From JASDSY01 sp041441465 (lineage in GTDB: Bacteria > Muiribacteriota > UBA9980): 64,000 nt of DNA. Location: contig JASDSY010000002.1 in the NCBI GenBank assembly GCA_041441465.1, positions 52,500-116,499 of the forward strand. Reading direction: 5' to 3'. A program made the translations under genes and the position numbers. How positions within the stretch are numbered: the stretch's first letter is position 1; every line of letters begins with the position of its first letter. Positions 16,679 through 25,185 of the stretch are shown piece after piece. The notes beneath the pieces were generated by a model. That model had not been told where the DNA came from, ran no database searches, and worked only from the letters and a program-made list of their open reading frames with translations.

Positions 16679-17530
16679 ATGTTTAAAAACTTAAAAGAAT
16701 ATTTCAAACCGAATACGTTGAAAGAAGCGTTAACACTTCTGGATGAAAAAAGATCTTCTGTAAAAGTCCTGGCTGGCGGAACTGCGCTTATGGTTTCACG
16801 GAACAACGAAGTAAAAACGCTTGTAGATATAAAAAAAATCGGCCTGGATAAAATCGAAAAAGACGGTAAAAATCTTAAAATCGGCGCTGCGGTTACGATA
16901 AGCCAGACGCTTAAAAATCCTTTAATTCAAAAATATTGCGGAGGGCTGCTTCACCAGGCCGCTTATTTTATAGCAAGCACTCCCCTCAGAAATATGATTA
17001 CGTTCGGAGGAAATGTAGTTTCCATATATCCGTGGTCGGACCTTCCCGTAACGCTACTGCTTTCTGATGCCAGTCTTAATATAGCCCAAAAAGGCAAGAC
17101 GCGCGAGGTTAGTTATCGTGATATTTTGAAAAAACACCCGATGCAGAGTATCGCCGATAATGAGATAGTAACCGGAATCACTATGCCTGATATGACAGGA
17201 TACTCCGGAGCGTTCATTAAATATTCAAAAACCAGTTTTGATTTCGCGATGCTTGATATCGGCGTAGTCTCCAAAATCAAGAATAGCAAGTTTGAGGATA
17301 TTCAGTTTGCGGTAAGCGCGGCCGGACCATTGCCTCAGATGCTGAACGAATCGGCCGCTATGCTTAAAGGCGGCAAAGTAAACGATGACGGGGCTATCGA
17401 AAAAGCCGTAAAAAACAGCGTTACAGAAACTAAATTTATGAACGATAAACGCGTTTCAATCGATTATAAAAAAGAGATACTTCCTGTTTTACTTAAACGT
17501 TTAATAATGAAAACTATTGAAGAAAATTAA
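16679..17530 (+). CDS. Molybdenum hydroxylase, FAD-binding medium subunit
   Basis: CoxM/XdhB-type subunit that carries FAD and passes electrons out of the enzyme. It shows the FAD-binding pattern KVLAGGTALM near residue 30 and IASTPLRNMITFGGNVV near 100, followed by the CO-dehydrogenase flavoprotein C-terminal domain. At 283 residues it is normal length. GGGAGG gives a strong ribosome site. It is first in a tight operon with the Fe-S and Mo subunits (16-bp gap, then adjacent genes). With a YedF-type gene next door, this may be a selenium-dependent hydroxylase acting on a purine or N-heterocycle; the substrate cannot be read from sequence. Confidence 0.9.
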   Translation: MFKNLKEYFKPNTLKEALTLLDEKRSSVKVLAGGTALMVSRNNEVKTLVDIKKIGLDKIEKDGKNLKIGAAVTISQTLKNPLIQKYCGGLLHQAAYFIASTPLRNMITFGGNVVSIYPWSDLPVTLLLSDASLNIAQKGKTREVSYRDILKKHPMQSIADNEIVTGITMPDMTGYSGAFIKYSKTSFDFAMLDIGVVSKIKNSKFEDIQFAVSAAGPLPQMLNESAAMLKGGKVNDDGAIEKAVKNSVTETKFMNDKRVSIDYKKEILPVLLKRLIMKTIEEN

Positions 17531-17546
17531 AAGGAGGCGCAGATAA

Positions 17547-18014
17547 ATGGAAATTAAACTCAAGATAAATAACGAAAATAAGACATTCGATGTCGGCATT
17601 AAAGATAAATTGGTTGACGTTCTCCGCAAACACGGATATAAGGGCGTTAAAAAAGGCCGCTATCAAGGTGATTGCGGAGCGTGTACAGTTTTAGTCGACG
17701 GCCTTCCTAAAAATTCATGCATGATACTTGCCGTTTCGGCGGACGGAAGCGAGATTATGACAATTGAAGGAATGGGCGATATGGATAAGCTTCATCCTCT
17801 TCAGGAATCGATAATCGAAACAGCCGGAGTTCAGTGCGGATATTGCACTCCAGGGTTTCTGCTTTCTTCGTACGCGCTCTTAAAATCAAATCCCGACCCG
17901 AGTATGGATGAAATAAAACGCGCGACCGACGGCAACCTTTGCAGATGCACCGGTTATGTTAAAAAACTTGAAGCTGTTGAACTTGCTGCGAAAAAAATGA
18001 GAGGTGAGAAATAG
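17547..18014 (+). CDS. Molybdenum hydroxylase, [2Fe-2S] small subunit
   Basis: CoxS/XdhC-type electron-transfer subunit with two [2Fe-2S] domains. The C-terminal cluster motifs CGYCTPGF and CRCTGY are intact. In the N-terminal plant-ferredoxin-like domain the motif reads GRYQGDCGACTVLVDG with a later SC; relatives have Cys where this protein has Arg (codon CGC at 17665-17667, one transition from TGC). One of four ligands of that cluster is therefore missing, which may be a real change, a recent mutation or a sequence error. Length 155 is normal. Confidence 0.9.
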   Translation: MEIKLKINNENKTFDVGIKDKLVDVLRKHGYKGVKKGRYQGDCGACTVLVDGLPKNSCMILAVSADGSEIMTIEGMGDMDKLHPLQESIIETAGVQCGYCTPGFLLSSYALLKSNPDPSMDEIKRATDGNLCRCTGYVKKLEAVELAAKKMRGEK

Positions 18015-20360
18015 ATGGCTGAAACTAACAAAAATAAATTTAAAATAGTAAACAAAAGTATGCCGAAAATTGAAGGGCCGGGCCTTGTTACAGGCGCTCC
18101 GATGTTCACCGACGACATAGATATGAACGGAATGCTCTACGCGAAAATTCTTACAAGCCCCCATGCGCATGCTGAGATAATAAGCATCGACACTTCAAAG
18201 GCCGAAAAATTGACCGGCGTAAAAGCAATCATTACGCATAAAGACCTTCCAAGAATAATCCATACTACTGCCGGTCAGGGTTATCCCGAACCTTCGCCTT
18301 ATGACAGCTTTACGCTCGATAAAAAAGTCCGTTTCGTAGGCGACCGCGTAGCCGCTGAAACTCTTGAAATTGCGGAAGTTGCGCTTGAATTAATTAAAGT
18401 CGAATATAAAATATTGGAACCGGTTTTAGACCCGCTGCTTGCGCAGAAAAAAGGCGCCCCGGTTATTCATGATGAAAAAGAAGCGAAAATGATAATTCCG
18501 CTTGCATACGACAAAAATAAAAATCTCGCGTCGCACGCTGAAATGAGCGAGGGCGATGTTGAAAAAGCCCTTAAAAATTCCGACAAAGTATTCGAAAATG
18601 TTTTCGAGTCGCATTATGCCCAGCATTGCTCGATGGAGCCGCATGTATGCATAACTCATCTTGATTCGAGTAACAGGCTTAATATCAGGACCAGCACGCA
18701 GGTGCCGTTTCATACCAGAAGGATAGTCGGCCAGGCCCTCGGCATTCCGGTAAAGCGCGTCAGAGTTATAAAACCAAGAGTAGGCGGAGCTTTTGGCGGT
18801 AAACAGGAAATGCTCATCGAAGATATATGCGCCGCGCTTACAATGAAAACTAAAAAAACGGTGCGCATGGAATATACCAGAAAAGAAGAATTTATGAGCG
18901 CTCGCACCCGCCACCCGCAGCATATTAAACTTCGCACGGGTATGAATAAAAATGGCGACCTTACCGCAATCGACCTGAATATCGTAATGAATACAGGCGC
19001 TTATGGCTCTGCCGCGCTTACGGTTTTATGCAATTCGGCGAGCAAAGTGCTTCCGCTTTTCAATAAAGTAAAAGATATTAAGTTTTACGGCGATTCGGTA
19101 TATACAAATTTGCCGGTAGGCGGAGCTTACCGCGGTTACGGCGCGACCCAGACATATCACGCCGTAGGCCAGCAGATCGACATCATGTGCCGTGAAATGG
19201 GGATCGATATAATTAAATTTTATAAAAAGCACCACATAAAAGAAGGCGAAGGTTCGCCGGTATTTCAGAAAATGGGCGAAGGCAAAGAGGGCGTCGAGAT
19301 GAAAATCGGTTCATGCGGCCTCGAAAAATGTATCGATATCGGCGTCAAGGAATTCGGCTGGTACGATAAATTCAACAAAAAACGCGAAGACGGCAGCTGG
19401 CGTTACGGCGCCGGCATGGTCTGCCTTATGCAGGGTTCGAGCATTCCTGAAATAGATATGGGCGCGGCATATATGAAGATGAACGAAGACGGGTCATTTA
19501 ACCTCTCGCTTGGCGCGACTGATCTTGGCACGGGAAGCGATACAATATTTGGACAGATGGCGGCTGAAGTTTTAACCGTTAAGGCATCGGATATAATAGT
19601 CTATTCATCCGATACCGATATGACGCCGTTTGATGTCGGCGCTTATGCGTCTTCGACTACTTATCTTTCAGGCGGCGCGGTTATTAAAACAGCTGAAAAA
19701 ATAAAAGCCAAAATCGCTAAAGTTGCCTGTGAGATGATGAAAACCACGGAAGATGATCTGACATTTAAAGACGGCGTAGTTTACAGCAAATCTAAAAAAG
19801 AAAAGGTATCTTTCAGGGATATTTCATATTATTCGCTTTATGAAAAAAACCAGTTTCAAATTGACGCTTCGGCATCGCATATAACCCACAAATCACCGCC
19901 GCCGTTTTCAGCGCACTTTGTGTATCTTGCCGTCGATATTGAAACCGGCTTCGTGAAATTGCTTGAGTATCTTAACGTTACTGACTGCGGGACCGCCATA
20001 AATCCTAAATTTGCGGAAGGCCAGTGTGAAGGCGGAGTTATGAACGGCATCAGCTTTGCGATGACGGAAGAATTCATATTTGACGAAAAAGGAAAACTTT
20101 TAAATACGTCATTTTCAGATTACAAAATATTTAACGCGGTAGATATGCCTTCAATCAGGACCATATTAGTGCCGACTTATGAAGAAACCGGCCCTTTCGG
20201 CGCGAAGAGCGTTTCTGAGATAGGCATTAACGGCGCTCTGCCGGCTATCGGTAATGCCATATTTGACGCATGCGGCGCGCGCATGTTTGCAGGACCCTAT
20301 ACGCCTGACCGCGTTCTTGCGGTTATAAAAAAGAACGCCGGAAAAAAAACTAAAAAATAA
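18015..20360 (+). CDS. Molybdenum hydroxylase, molybdopterin-binding large subunit
   Basis: Catalytic subunit of the xanthine dehydrogenase/aldehyde oxidase family. N-terminal a/b-hammerhead domain (VTGAPMFTDDIDMNGMLYAK), then cofactor-binding segments GGAFGGKQE, GGAYRGYGATQ and the Gly-rich SLGATDLGTGSDT. The catalytic Glu is in GAKSVSEIG near the C-terminus. At 781 residues it is typical of separate-subunit enzymes. It begins right after the small-subunit stop. It hydroxylates a carbon using water; substrate unknown (purine, nicotinate-like or aldehyde). The selenium context suggests a selenium ligand on molybdenum may replace sulfur, which is inference. Confidence 0.9.
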   Translation: MAETNKNKFKIVNKSMPKIEGPGLVTGAPMFTDDIDMNGMLYAKILTSPHAHAEIISIDTSKAEKLTGVKAIITHKDLPRIIHTTAGQGYPEPSPYDSFTLDKKVRFVGDRVAAETLEIAEVALELIKVEYKILEPVLDPLLAQKKGAPVIHDEKEAKMIIPLAYDKNKNLASHAEMSEGDVEKALKNSDKVFENVFESHYAQHCSMEPHVCITHLDSSNRLNIRTSTQVPFHTRRIVGQALGIPVKRVRVIKPRVGGAFGGKQEMLIEDICAALTMKTKKTVRMEYTRKEEFMSARTRHPQHIKLRTGMNKNGDLTAIDLNIVMNTGAYGSAALTVLCNSASKVLPLFNKVKDIKFYGDSVYTNLPVGGAYRGYGATQTYHAVGQQIDIMCREMGIDIIKFYKKHHIKEGEGSPVFQKMGEGKEGVEMKIGSCGLEKCIDIGVKEFGWYDKFNKKREDGSWRYGAGMVCLMQGSSIPEIDMGAAYMKMNEDGSFNLSLGATDLGTGSDTIFGQMAAEVLTVKASDIIVYSSDTDMTPFDVGAYASSTTYLSGGAVIKTAEKIKAKIAKVACEMMKTTEDDLTFKDGVVYSKSKKEKVSFRDISYYSLYEKNQFQIDASASHITHKSPPPFSAHFVYLAVDIETGFVKLLEYLNVTDCGTAINPKFAEGQCEGGVMNGISFAMTEEFIFDEKGKLLNTSFSDYKIFNAVDMPSIRTILVPTYEETGPFGAKSVSEIGINGALPAIGNAIFDACGARMFAGPYTPDRVLAVIKKNAGKKTKK

Positions 20361-20374
20361 GAAGGAATAGGCGC

Positions 20375-20623
20375 ATGGATAAAAAAATAACTGTAAAAAT
20401 TGAACTTATGGGTTCGATTGTTTCAAAAGTAAAAAAACCTAAACCGTCATGGGAACTATCCGAAGGAATAACCATAAAAGAAGTTTTGACTAAAAAGTTT
20501 GGTTTCAAAGCCGGCGACTTGAAATATTTTATAACTAACATAAATGAAAAATCGGTTGAGAAAGACACAGTTTTAAATGACGGCGATACGCTTAAAGTCT
20601 TTATGATGATCGGCGGCGGTTAA
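20375..20623 (+). CDS. MoaD/ThiS-like ubiquitin-fold sulfur carrier
   Basis: Small protein of 82 residues with the beta-grasp pattern (a strand-rich N-terminus, ELSEGITIKEVL, then DTVLNDGDTLKVFMMIGGG) ending in the Gly-Gly tail that is adenylated and thiocarboxylated in this family. It is last in the molybdenum hydroxylase operon, 14 bp after the large subunit with GAAGGA upstream, and is followed at once by a terminator. It may supply sulfur for molybdopterin, or serve a dedicated sulfur or selenium step for this enzyme; the sequence cannot decide. Confidence 0.8.
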   Translation: MDKKITVKIELMGSIVSKVKKPKPSWELSEGITIKEVLTKKFGFKAGDLKYFITNINEKSVEKDTVLNDGDTLKVFMMIGGG

Positions 20624-20633
20624 TTGTTTTAAC

Positions 20634-20690
20634 AAAAAACGGGAACTGAACAGAAAGTAATTTTTGAAACAGCTTCCCGTTTTTATTTTC
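20634..20690 (+). terminator. Terminator of the molybdenum hydroxylase operon
   Basis: AAAAACGGGAA pairs with TTCCCGTTTTT, extended by CTG/CAG, and a T-rich tail follows, directly after the MoaD-like gene. Confidence 0.85.
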
Positions 20691-20775
20691 TATTTTTTAC
20701 GATGCTTTTACTATTGCCATATTCTTAATTGTTCGGCATTAAAATTAATAAATATTTTTTTGTTGCTTCGAAATG

Positions 20776-20819
20776 TTGACAGCGCCTATTTTATCTTATA
20801 TAATTAATATGTATAAGAT
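20776..20819 (+). promoter_or_regulatory. Consensus promoter with an inverted-repeat operator
   Basis: TTGACA (20776-20781), exactly 17 bp, TATAAT (20799-20804). A perfect 8-bp inverted repeat, ATCTTATA (20793-20800) and TATAAGAT (20812-20819), spans the -10 box and start point, so a repressor could block this promoter. It lies about 70 bp before the gene at 20888. Confidence 0.75.
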
Positions 20820-20887
20820 AAATATCGATATAATTTTGTGTTGTTTATGTTTTTTATTGTTTGTGTTTAAAGTATTGGAGTAAGAAT

Positions 20888-21976
20888 ATGGTAATGAATA
20901 AGAAAAATAATATACGCTTAATTTCGGCAATGATGGTCATAATGTATGTATTTACATTTATTATGGCTGATTTTTCTTACGTATTGGCCGCTGAAACTTC
21001 AATTGTAAATAATAACGGCAGGATTTCCGACAAAGATTCAACCGCTTCCGGCAGGATAAGCGATTCGTCTGCTAGTTCAAATCAAACTCCTTCTGGAACT
21101 AATGCTCAAACTTCGGCTTCAGGCGGCGGCACTAATGAAACTCTCGTTAATAAGGCTATAGATGCCGTAACGGACCCGAAATTTATCGGCGGCACTGTAA
21201 TTGCCGGTAACGCAGCCGGATTCGCAGGCGATTATGTAGGCGCAGGTGTGTCGACGGGCGTATCTAAAGCACTATCCTACTCTGCCACAAAGATTACTCA
21301 TGCGGCTACTACGCGCGTTCTTTCAAGGGCTGCTACTATAGCGTCATTTGCTATTCCAGGCGTCGGGCCAGTATTAGGTAATTTTGTCGGACAGGTGATA
21401 GGAAATATAGGAACATTTATGGGCGGCAGCGTTGCCGAAGATATTGCGGCAAAAAAGACGCCTTCATTTAAAAAAGCTCTTGCTTCAATAGATTGGACAA
21501 TGTGCATGGCTCAGTCGATAGGCGGCACAATAGGCGCTATCGCTCTTACTCTAGCGTTTCCACCGCTCGGCATTGTCGCTGCAATAGGCGGTTCGGTGAT
21601 AGGTTCATTCCTTGGGGAAATGGCGCTTAACGGTATAAGAAAATTATTTTCTAAAAAGAAAGATACCGATAAGGTGCCTGACAGCGCAAGCACTGAAAAT
21701 AGTAAAATATCCAAGGCTACAAGCGGCGAAGTGCAGAATAATTCAGAGGCGTCGGGCATTTCTAATAATGCGGGATTAACTTCCGATGCGGTTACCATCG
21801 AAAAAACTTCTGTAAATAATGATGCTGACGCGAAGAAAATTTATGAACAGATGAATGCGCATTACTCGAATTACCTTAAATACGTCGAGAATAACCAGGG
21901 CGAGTCTGCCGCTGCGAAGGCCGAACTCAGCGAATATACAAAACTTTCGGATCAATACTCGAAATTAAAGAAATAA
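20888..21976 (+). CDS. Exported Gly-rich membrane-associated protein, function unknown
   Basis: I do not recognise a named family. The N-terminus has a signal sequence ending near VLAAE (about residue 37), then a Ser/Thr/Gly-rich linker. Between residues about 105 and 240 are several Gly/Ala-rich hydrophobic stretches (FAIPGVGPVLGNFVGQVIG, SIGGTIGAIALTLAF, VAAIGGSVIGSFLGEMAL) resembling Gly-zipper membrane segments. A charged stretch and a helical C-terminus (KKIYEQMNAHYSNYLKYVEN) follow. I choose ATG 20888 because GGAG sits 7 nt upstream; the in-frame GTG at 20861 has none. It is transcribed alone from a regulated consensus promoter. It could be a pore-forming or envelope protein. Confidence 0.7.
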   Translation: MVMNKKNNIRLISAMMVIMYVFTFIMADFSYVLAAETSIVNNNGRISDKDSTASGRISDSSASSNQTPSGTNAQTSASGGGTNETLVNKAIDAVTDPKFIGGTVIAGNAAGFAGDYVGAGVSTGVSKALSYSATKITHAATTRVLSRAATIASFAIPGVGPVLGNFVGQVIGNIGTFMGGSVAEDIAAKKTPSFKKALASIDWTMCMAQSIGGTIGAIALTLAFPPLGIVAAIGGSVIGSFLGEMALNGIRKLFSKKKDTDKVPDSASTENSKISKATSGEVQNNSEASGISNNAGLTSDAVTIEKTSVNNDADAKKIYEQMNAHYSNYLKYVENNQGESAAAKAELSEYTKLSDQYSKLKK

Positions 21977-22018
21977 ATAAGTTTTAAAGTAAAAAATTAA
22001 GATTTCTCTACAAAATGT

Positions 22019-22060
22019 AAAAGGCTGCTTCTAAAGTTATCTTTACGAGCAGCCTTTTTT
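22019..22060 (+). terminator. Intrinsic terminator after the Gly-rich protein gene
   Basis: AAAAGGCTGCT pairs with AGCAGCCTTTT and is followed by a T-run. Confidence 0.88.
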
Positions 22061-22256
22061 ATTTACCAAAATAATTTATTTAAGTTTTACATGACAAAAT
22101 CAGCATTATTATGTTAATTTATATTTTTAGAATAATATATCTAAGTTTGATTTTAAAGTTTAAGACTAAAATTTTATTTTTTTATTCATTATTTCCGGAT
22201 ATTTTTAAGGTGTGAATTTTAAGAATTTATAAAAATGTTGATATAATATATCATTT

Positions 22257-23147
22257 TTATTTTGATATGATTACCGTAAAAATGCCGGCAAGAGAAACTA
22301 TAATACCGGTTATTGAATTTAAGCTTACAGGTTCGCTGAAAAAAAGCCAGGCGAATAAGATGCCGCCTGTTATTTCCTGGGTTGTAATAAGGGAGACTAT
22401 AACGGTCTTAACTTTTCTTAATGCTGAATTTACGAGCAAATGGCCTAAAAACGTGCAAAACAACACCGAGCATAAAATTCCCGCCGCGGCATTGAAAGAA
22501 TATACGGATGAAAATTGGGCCGGCATAGAATATCTGGCGGCGATAAGGCCTGCGAAAAGGTAAAGTGCAGCGAATATATACATATTTCCGGTGTATTTAA
22601 AAAGGTTATATCTGTCTTTATAAAAGCGCCCTATTGTATGGTAGAATCCCAGCGCCATGCCTGACATTAATGCGAGAAAGTCGCCGAATAAAATCTTGGA
22701 ATTAACGCCGGGTTCGAATCCGACTAATATCGTTACGCCTATTACCGCGACGATAATTCCGCATATTTTAATGTAATTTAATGTTTCTTTAAGGAAAACG
22801 GCGGCTGTTATCGCTGAAAATATAGGCGCGGTGTAACAAAGCGCGAGCGAATGTGAAACTTTGGTGTATGACAGCGACGTTACGAAACAGCCGAAATGGA
22901 TTGCCGTGATAAGGCCGAAGCACATGAATTGAAAAAGTTCGCCTCTGGTTTTTATCATGAAGTCGGTTTTGGTTATTTTAGAGTAAATTAATATGAATAT
23001 GGCTGCTATTGCCATTCTATGCAGCGTTATTTCGAGCGGTGTGACGCCGGCCGCCATTTTTATGAAAACAGCCCCGGGCGCGAAAAATAATACGCCCGTT
23101 ACGACTTCGGCTATGCCGGTCCAGAAACTTCTTCTTTCTTCAGTCAT
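22257..23147 (-). CDS. EamA/DMT-superfamily transporter
   Basis: Inner-membrane protein of 296 residues with about ten hydrophobic helices arranged as two EamA repeats. Repeat one runs from VVTGVLFFAPGAVFIKMA to the LKETLNYIKICGIIVAVIGVTIL signature near residue 130. Repeat two ends with FFSEPVSLNSITGIIVSLAGIF. Members export amino acids, metabolites or drugs; substrate not predictable. It ends 3 bp from the DUF3109 gene upstream on the same strand, so they form a two-gene operon. Confidence 0.88.
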   Translation of the reverse strand: MTEERRSFWTGIAEVVTGVLFFAPGAVFIKMAAGVTPLEITLHRMAIAAIFILIYSKITKTDFMIKTRGELFQFMCFGLITAIHFGCFVTSLSYTKVSHSLALCYTAPIFSAITAAVFLKETLNYIKICGIIVAVIGVTILVGFEPGVNSKILFGDFLALMSGMALGFYHTIGRFYKDRYNLFKYTGNMYIFAALYLFAGLIAARYSMPAQFSSVYSFNAAAGILCSVLFCTFLGHLLVNSALRKVKTVIVSLITTQEITGGILFAWLFFSEPVSLNSITGIIVSLAGIFTVIISK

Positions 23148-23149
23148 TT

Positions 23150-23704
23150 TTATTTTCCATTCTTCATTTCTTCAATAAGCGCGTCATAAAAATCCTCGCC
23201 GTATTGTTTTTTTAGAACATCCGCAAGAAATTCGACAAGCAGCGGCTTATCCGGGCCGTAACATTTGCGGCATTCGTTGTAAATATACATATTAAGGATT
23301 ATCATTCCATTTGAAAGCTTTTCGCGGATAGGGAAAAGATAGCATGAATCTGGTTTTACAAAAGGTGTTTTATGTTTTTGCAGGTAACAGAAGGCTATAT
23401 TTTTCTCATAAGTTAAAAATACGCAGTCTTTTTTATTGTCTGTCGCGGTGCAGTAACATTTTTGTTTGAGGCGTTCATTGTAAACCTCTTCGATTACTCC
23501 GTATTTTATCAATTTTTCTTTCACTATATTATGAAAATCATCAAAATTTTGGTCGTTTTTTTTATAAATTTCGGCCTCCGTATCGCTTAACGGAGCGCCG
23601 GCATCGCCGCCTGTACAGCATTTTCCATGACAGACCGAAAGATTGCAGGCAAATCGCGCGGTCATTATTTCTTCTGATACAAGTATATTTTTATACACAA
23701 ACAT
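23150..23704 (-). CDS. DUF3109-family cysteine-rich protein
   Basis: 184 residues with the family hallmark CNLSVCHGKCCTGGDAGAPL near residue 20 and later Cys (CYCTATDNKKDC, CYLQKH, CYLFPIRE, CRKCYG) likely to bind a metal or Fe-S cluster. The family is widespread in Bacteroidetes and other anaerobes and has no assigned function. The start at MFVYKNILVSEE matches the usual short lead before the first Cys. First gene of a pair with the DMT transporter. Confidence 0.8.
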   Translation of the reverse strand: MFVYKNILVSEEIMTARFACNLSVCHGKCCTGGDAGAPLSDTEAEIYKKNDQNFDDFHNIVKEKLIKYGVIEEVYNERLKQKCYCTATDNKKDCVFLTYEKNIAFCYLQKHKTPFVKPDSCYLFPIREKLSNGMIILNMYIYNECRKCYGPDKPLLVEFLADVLKKQYGEDFYDALIEEMKNGK

Positions 23705-23805
23705 TTTTCTTTTTCTTTCTTTTTTTATTTTAATTATCTATTGGAATTTCATATATATAATTAATTAATGGAAATTTCAATTATTTGGCAGAAGTTATTT
23801 GTCAA

Positions 23806-25020
23806 TTAATTAGTGACAAGCACCACTATTTGCTTGCTTAATCCGCCGCTTACGGCTTTAATATTAGCCAGGCCGGTTACCGCAGGCTGCGCGGTATAAA
23901 GCCCGGTCTGTGTGATGGTGCCGTTATCCGTTGTCCATGTAACTGTTCCTGGCAGTGCGGTTTGGGCGCCGTTACCGTCATAAGCCAGCGCGGTGAACTG
24001 TATTGACTGCGTTAAGCTCAGCACGGCATTAGGCGGAGTAATATCGATAGATGCCGCAGTAGCGCCGGAACCGTAATTTATGTAAGCGGATCCTCTGGCG
24101 CTGCCGGCTTTGGCTGAAACTTCAGCGGTGGATGCTATCGCCGGACATGTGTATAAGCCGTCCTGGGTTATCGTTCCGTATGATGTCGACCATAAAATAT
24201 CTTTTATGTTTAACGGAGTGCCGAAATTGTCGTAAACTTCTGCCCTGAATTGGCAAGTTTGACCTGCCGCTACAGTGGTTATGTTCGGTTTTATTTTAAC
24301 AACGCCCGGGTTTTTCGAAATTACATCGATATAAGCATATGCTTCAGTTCTTCCAATTTGTGCTTTAATTTTAGCGGTTTTAGGCTTTAATGGAGCGCTG
24401 TAAAAGCCGGTATTGGTAATATTGCCGTTATCGCAGCTCCAGGAAGGCACTACATTTAAAAAATCGCCGCCCGCATTTTTTGCGTAACATGAAAATTGCA
24501 CTGTATGCGCGACTTCAATCTCACCCGATTCCGGTACTATATAAAAACTTACTATGTCATTGCTGCTTTTTACATAAAGCTGCGTTGTAGCTGCGAGACC
24601 GTTATATTTAGCGGTTATGAGGGCGTACCCCACTTCGGCCGGAGCTACGAAAACCCCTTCATCGGTGATATGTCCGTATGTTGTCGACCATTGCGGCTTT
24701 ATTTTAGCGTATTTTCCCTCAAGATCGATAGCATTGACCGCGAATTGCTTGGTATCGCCGGTCATTACGCTGCCGTCTTTAGGCGCTATAACAAGCGCCA
24801 CATAAGGATTGCCTATTTCAGACTGCTCGCTGTCCGTAGAAGATTGATTACAGCCGCTTGATATCATGATAAAGCATAGTGTCATGATGAAACTAAAAAC
24901 TGCGTAAAATCTTAATGTGTTTTTTTTAGTTCTTTTTCCGCCTGCGTCTGTAATGTTAGTTTTAGTGATTTCGTTATTATTGTTTAGTGATTTTTCATTA
25001 AAAAAATTATTATTTTCCAT
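23806..25020 (-). CDS. Surface lipoprotein with four Ig-like (Big_2 type) repeats
   Basis: The N-terminus carries an unusually long Asn/Lys-rich cytoplasmic lead, then a hydrophobic segment ending in the lipobox ISSGC. After a short linker come four repeats of about 85 residues with the same pattern: TGDTKQFAVNAID/QPQWSTTYGHITDEGVFVAP-like, each ending in a Gly-x-Ile/Thr strand and an Ala-rich turn. This matches bacterial Ig-like group 2 folds of cell-surface adhesins and sugar-binding proteins. Two starts are possible, ATG 25020 or TTG 25038; neither has a clear ribosome site. Likely outer-surface scaffold; partner unknown. Confidence 0.78.
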   Translation of the reverse strand: MENNNFFNEKSLNNNNEITKTNITDAGGKRTKKNTLRFYAVFSFIMTLCFIMISSGCNQSSTDSEQSEIGNPYVALVIAPKDGSVMTGDTKQFAVNAIDLEGKYAKIKPQWSTTYGHITDEGVFVAPAEVGYALITAKYNGLAATTQLYVKSSNDIVSFYIVPESGEIEVAHTVQFSCYAKNAGGDFLNVVPSWSCDNGNITNTGFYSAPLKPKTAKIKAQIGRTEAYAYIDVISKNPGVVKIKPNITTVAAGQTCQFRAEVYDNFGTPLNIKDILWSTSYGTITQDGLYTCPAIASTAEVSAKAGSARGSAYINYGSGATAASIDITPPNAVLSLTQSIQFTALAYDGNGAQTALPGTVTWTTDNGTITQTGLYTAQPAVTGLANIKAVSGGLSKQIVVLVTN

Positions 25021-25093
25021 GTTTGATTTTATCGGCAAAAAAATAAAAATTGAAATATCAATACGGATAATACTTTTAAGATTTATTAATAAA

Positions 25094-25134
25094 CAAAAAA
25101 GACCGTCAGATTTTCTTTCCTGACAGTCTTTTTA
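25094..25134. terminator. Bidirectional terminator
   Basis: AAAAAGACCGTCAG pairs with CTGACAGTCTTTTT (one mismatch) around a 10-nt loop. It ends the minus-strand metallophosphatase gene before the Ig-like lipoprotein gene. Confidence 0.85.
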
Positions 25135-25185
25135 AGAATTATTTATCTTAAATTTAATTTAAGAGTTATAAATAACTTATAATCA

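Noticed and set aside
18426..18923. Long minus-strand ORF inside the Mo-hydroxylase large subunit
   Set aside because: The plus-strand gene is unambiguous; the opposite frame stays open only through codon bias.
24496..24861. 121-codon plus-strand ORF opposite the Ig-like lipoprotein
   Set aside because: No ribosome site, Arg/Tyr-rich nonsense composition, and full overlap with a well-supported gene.
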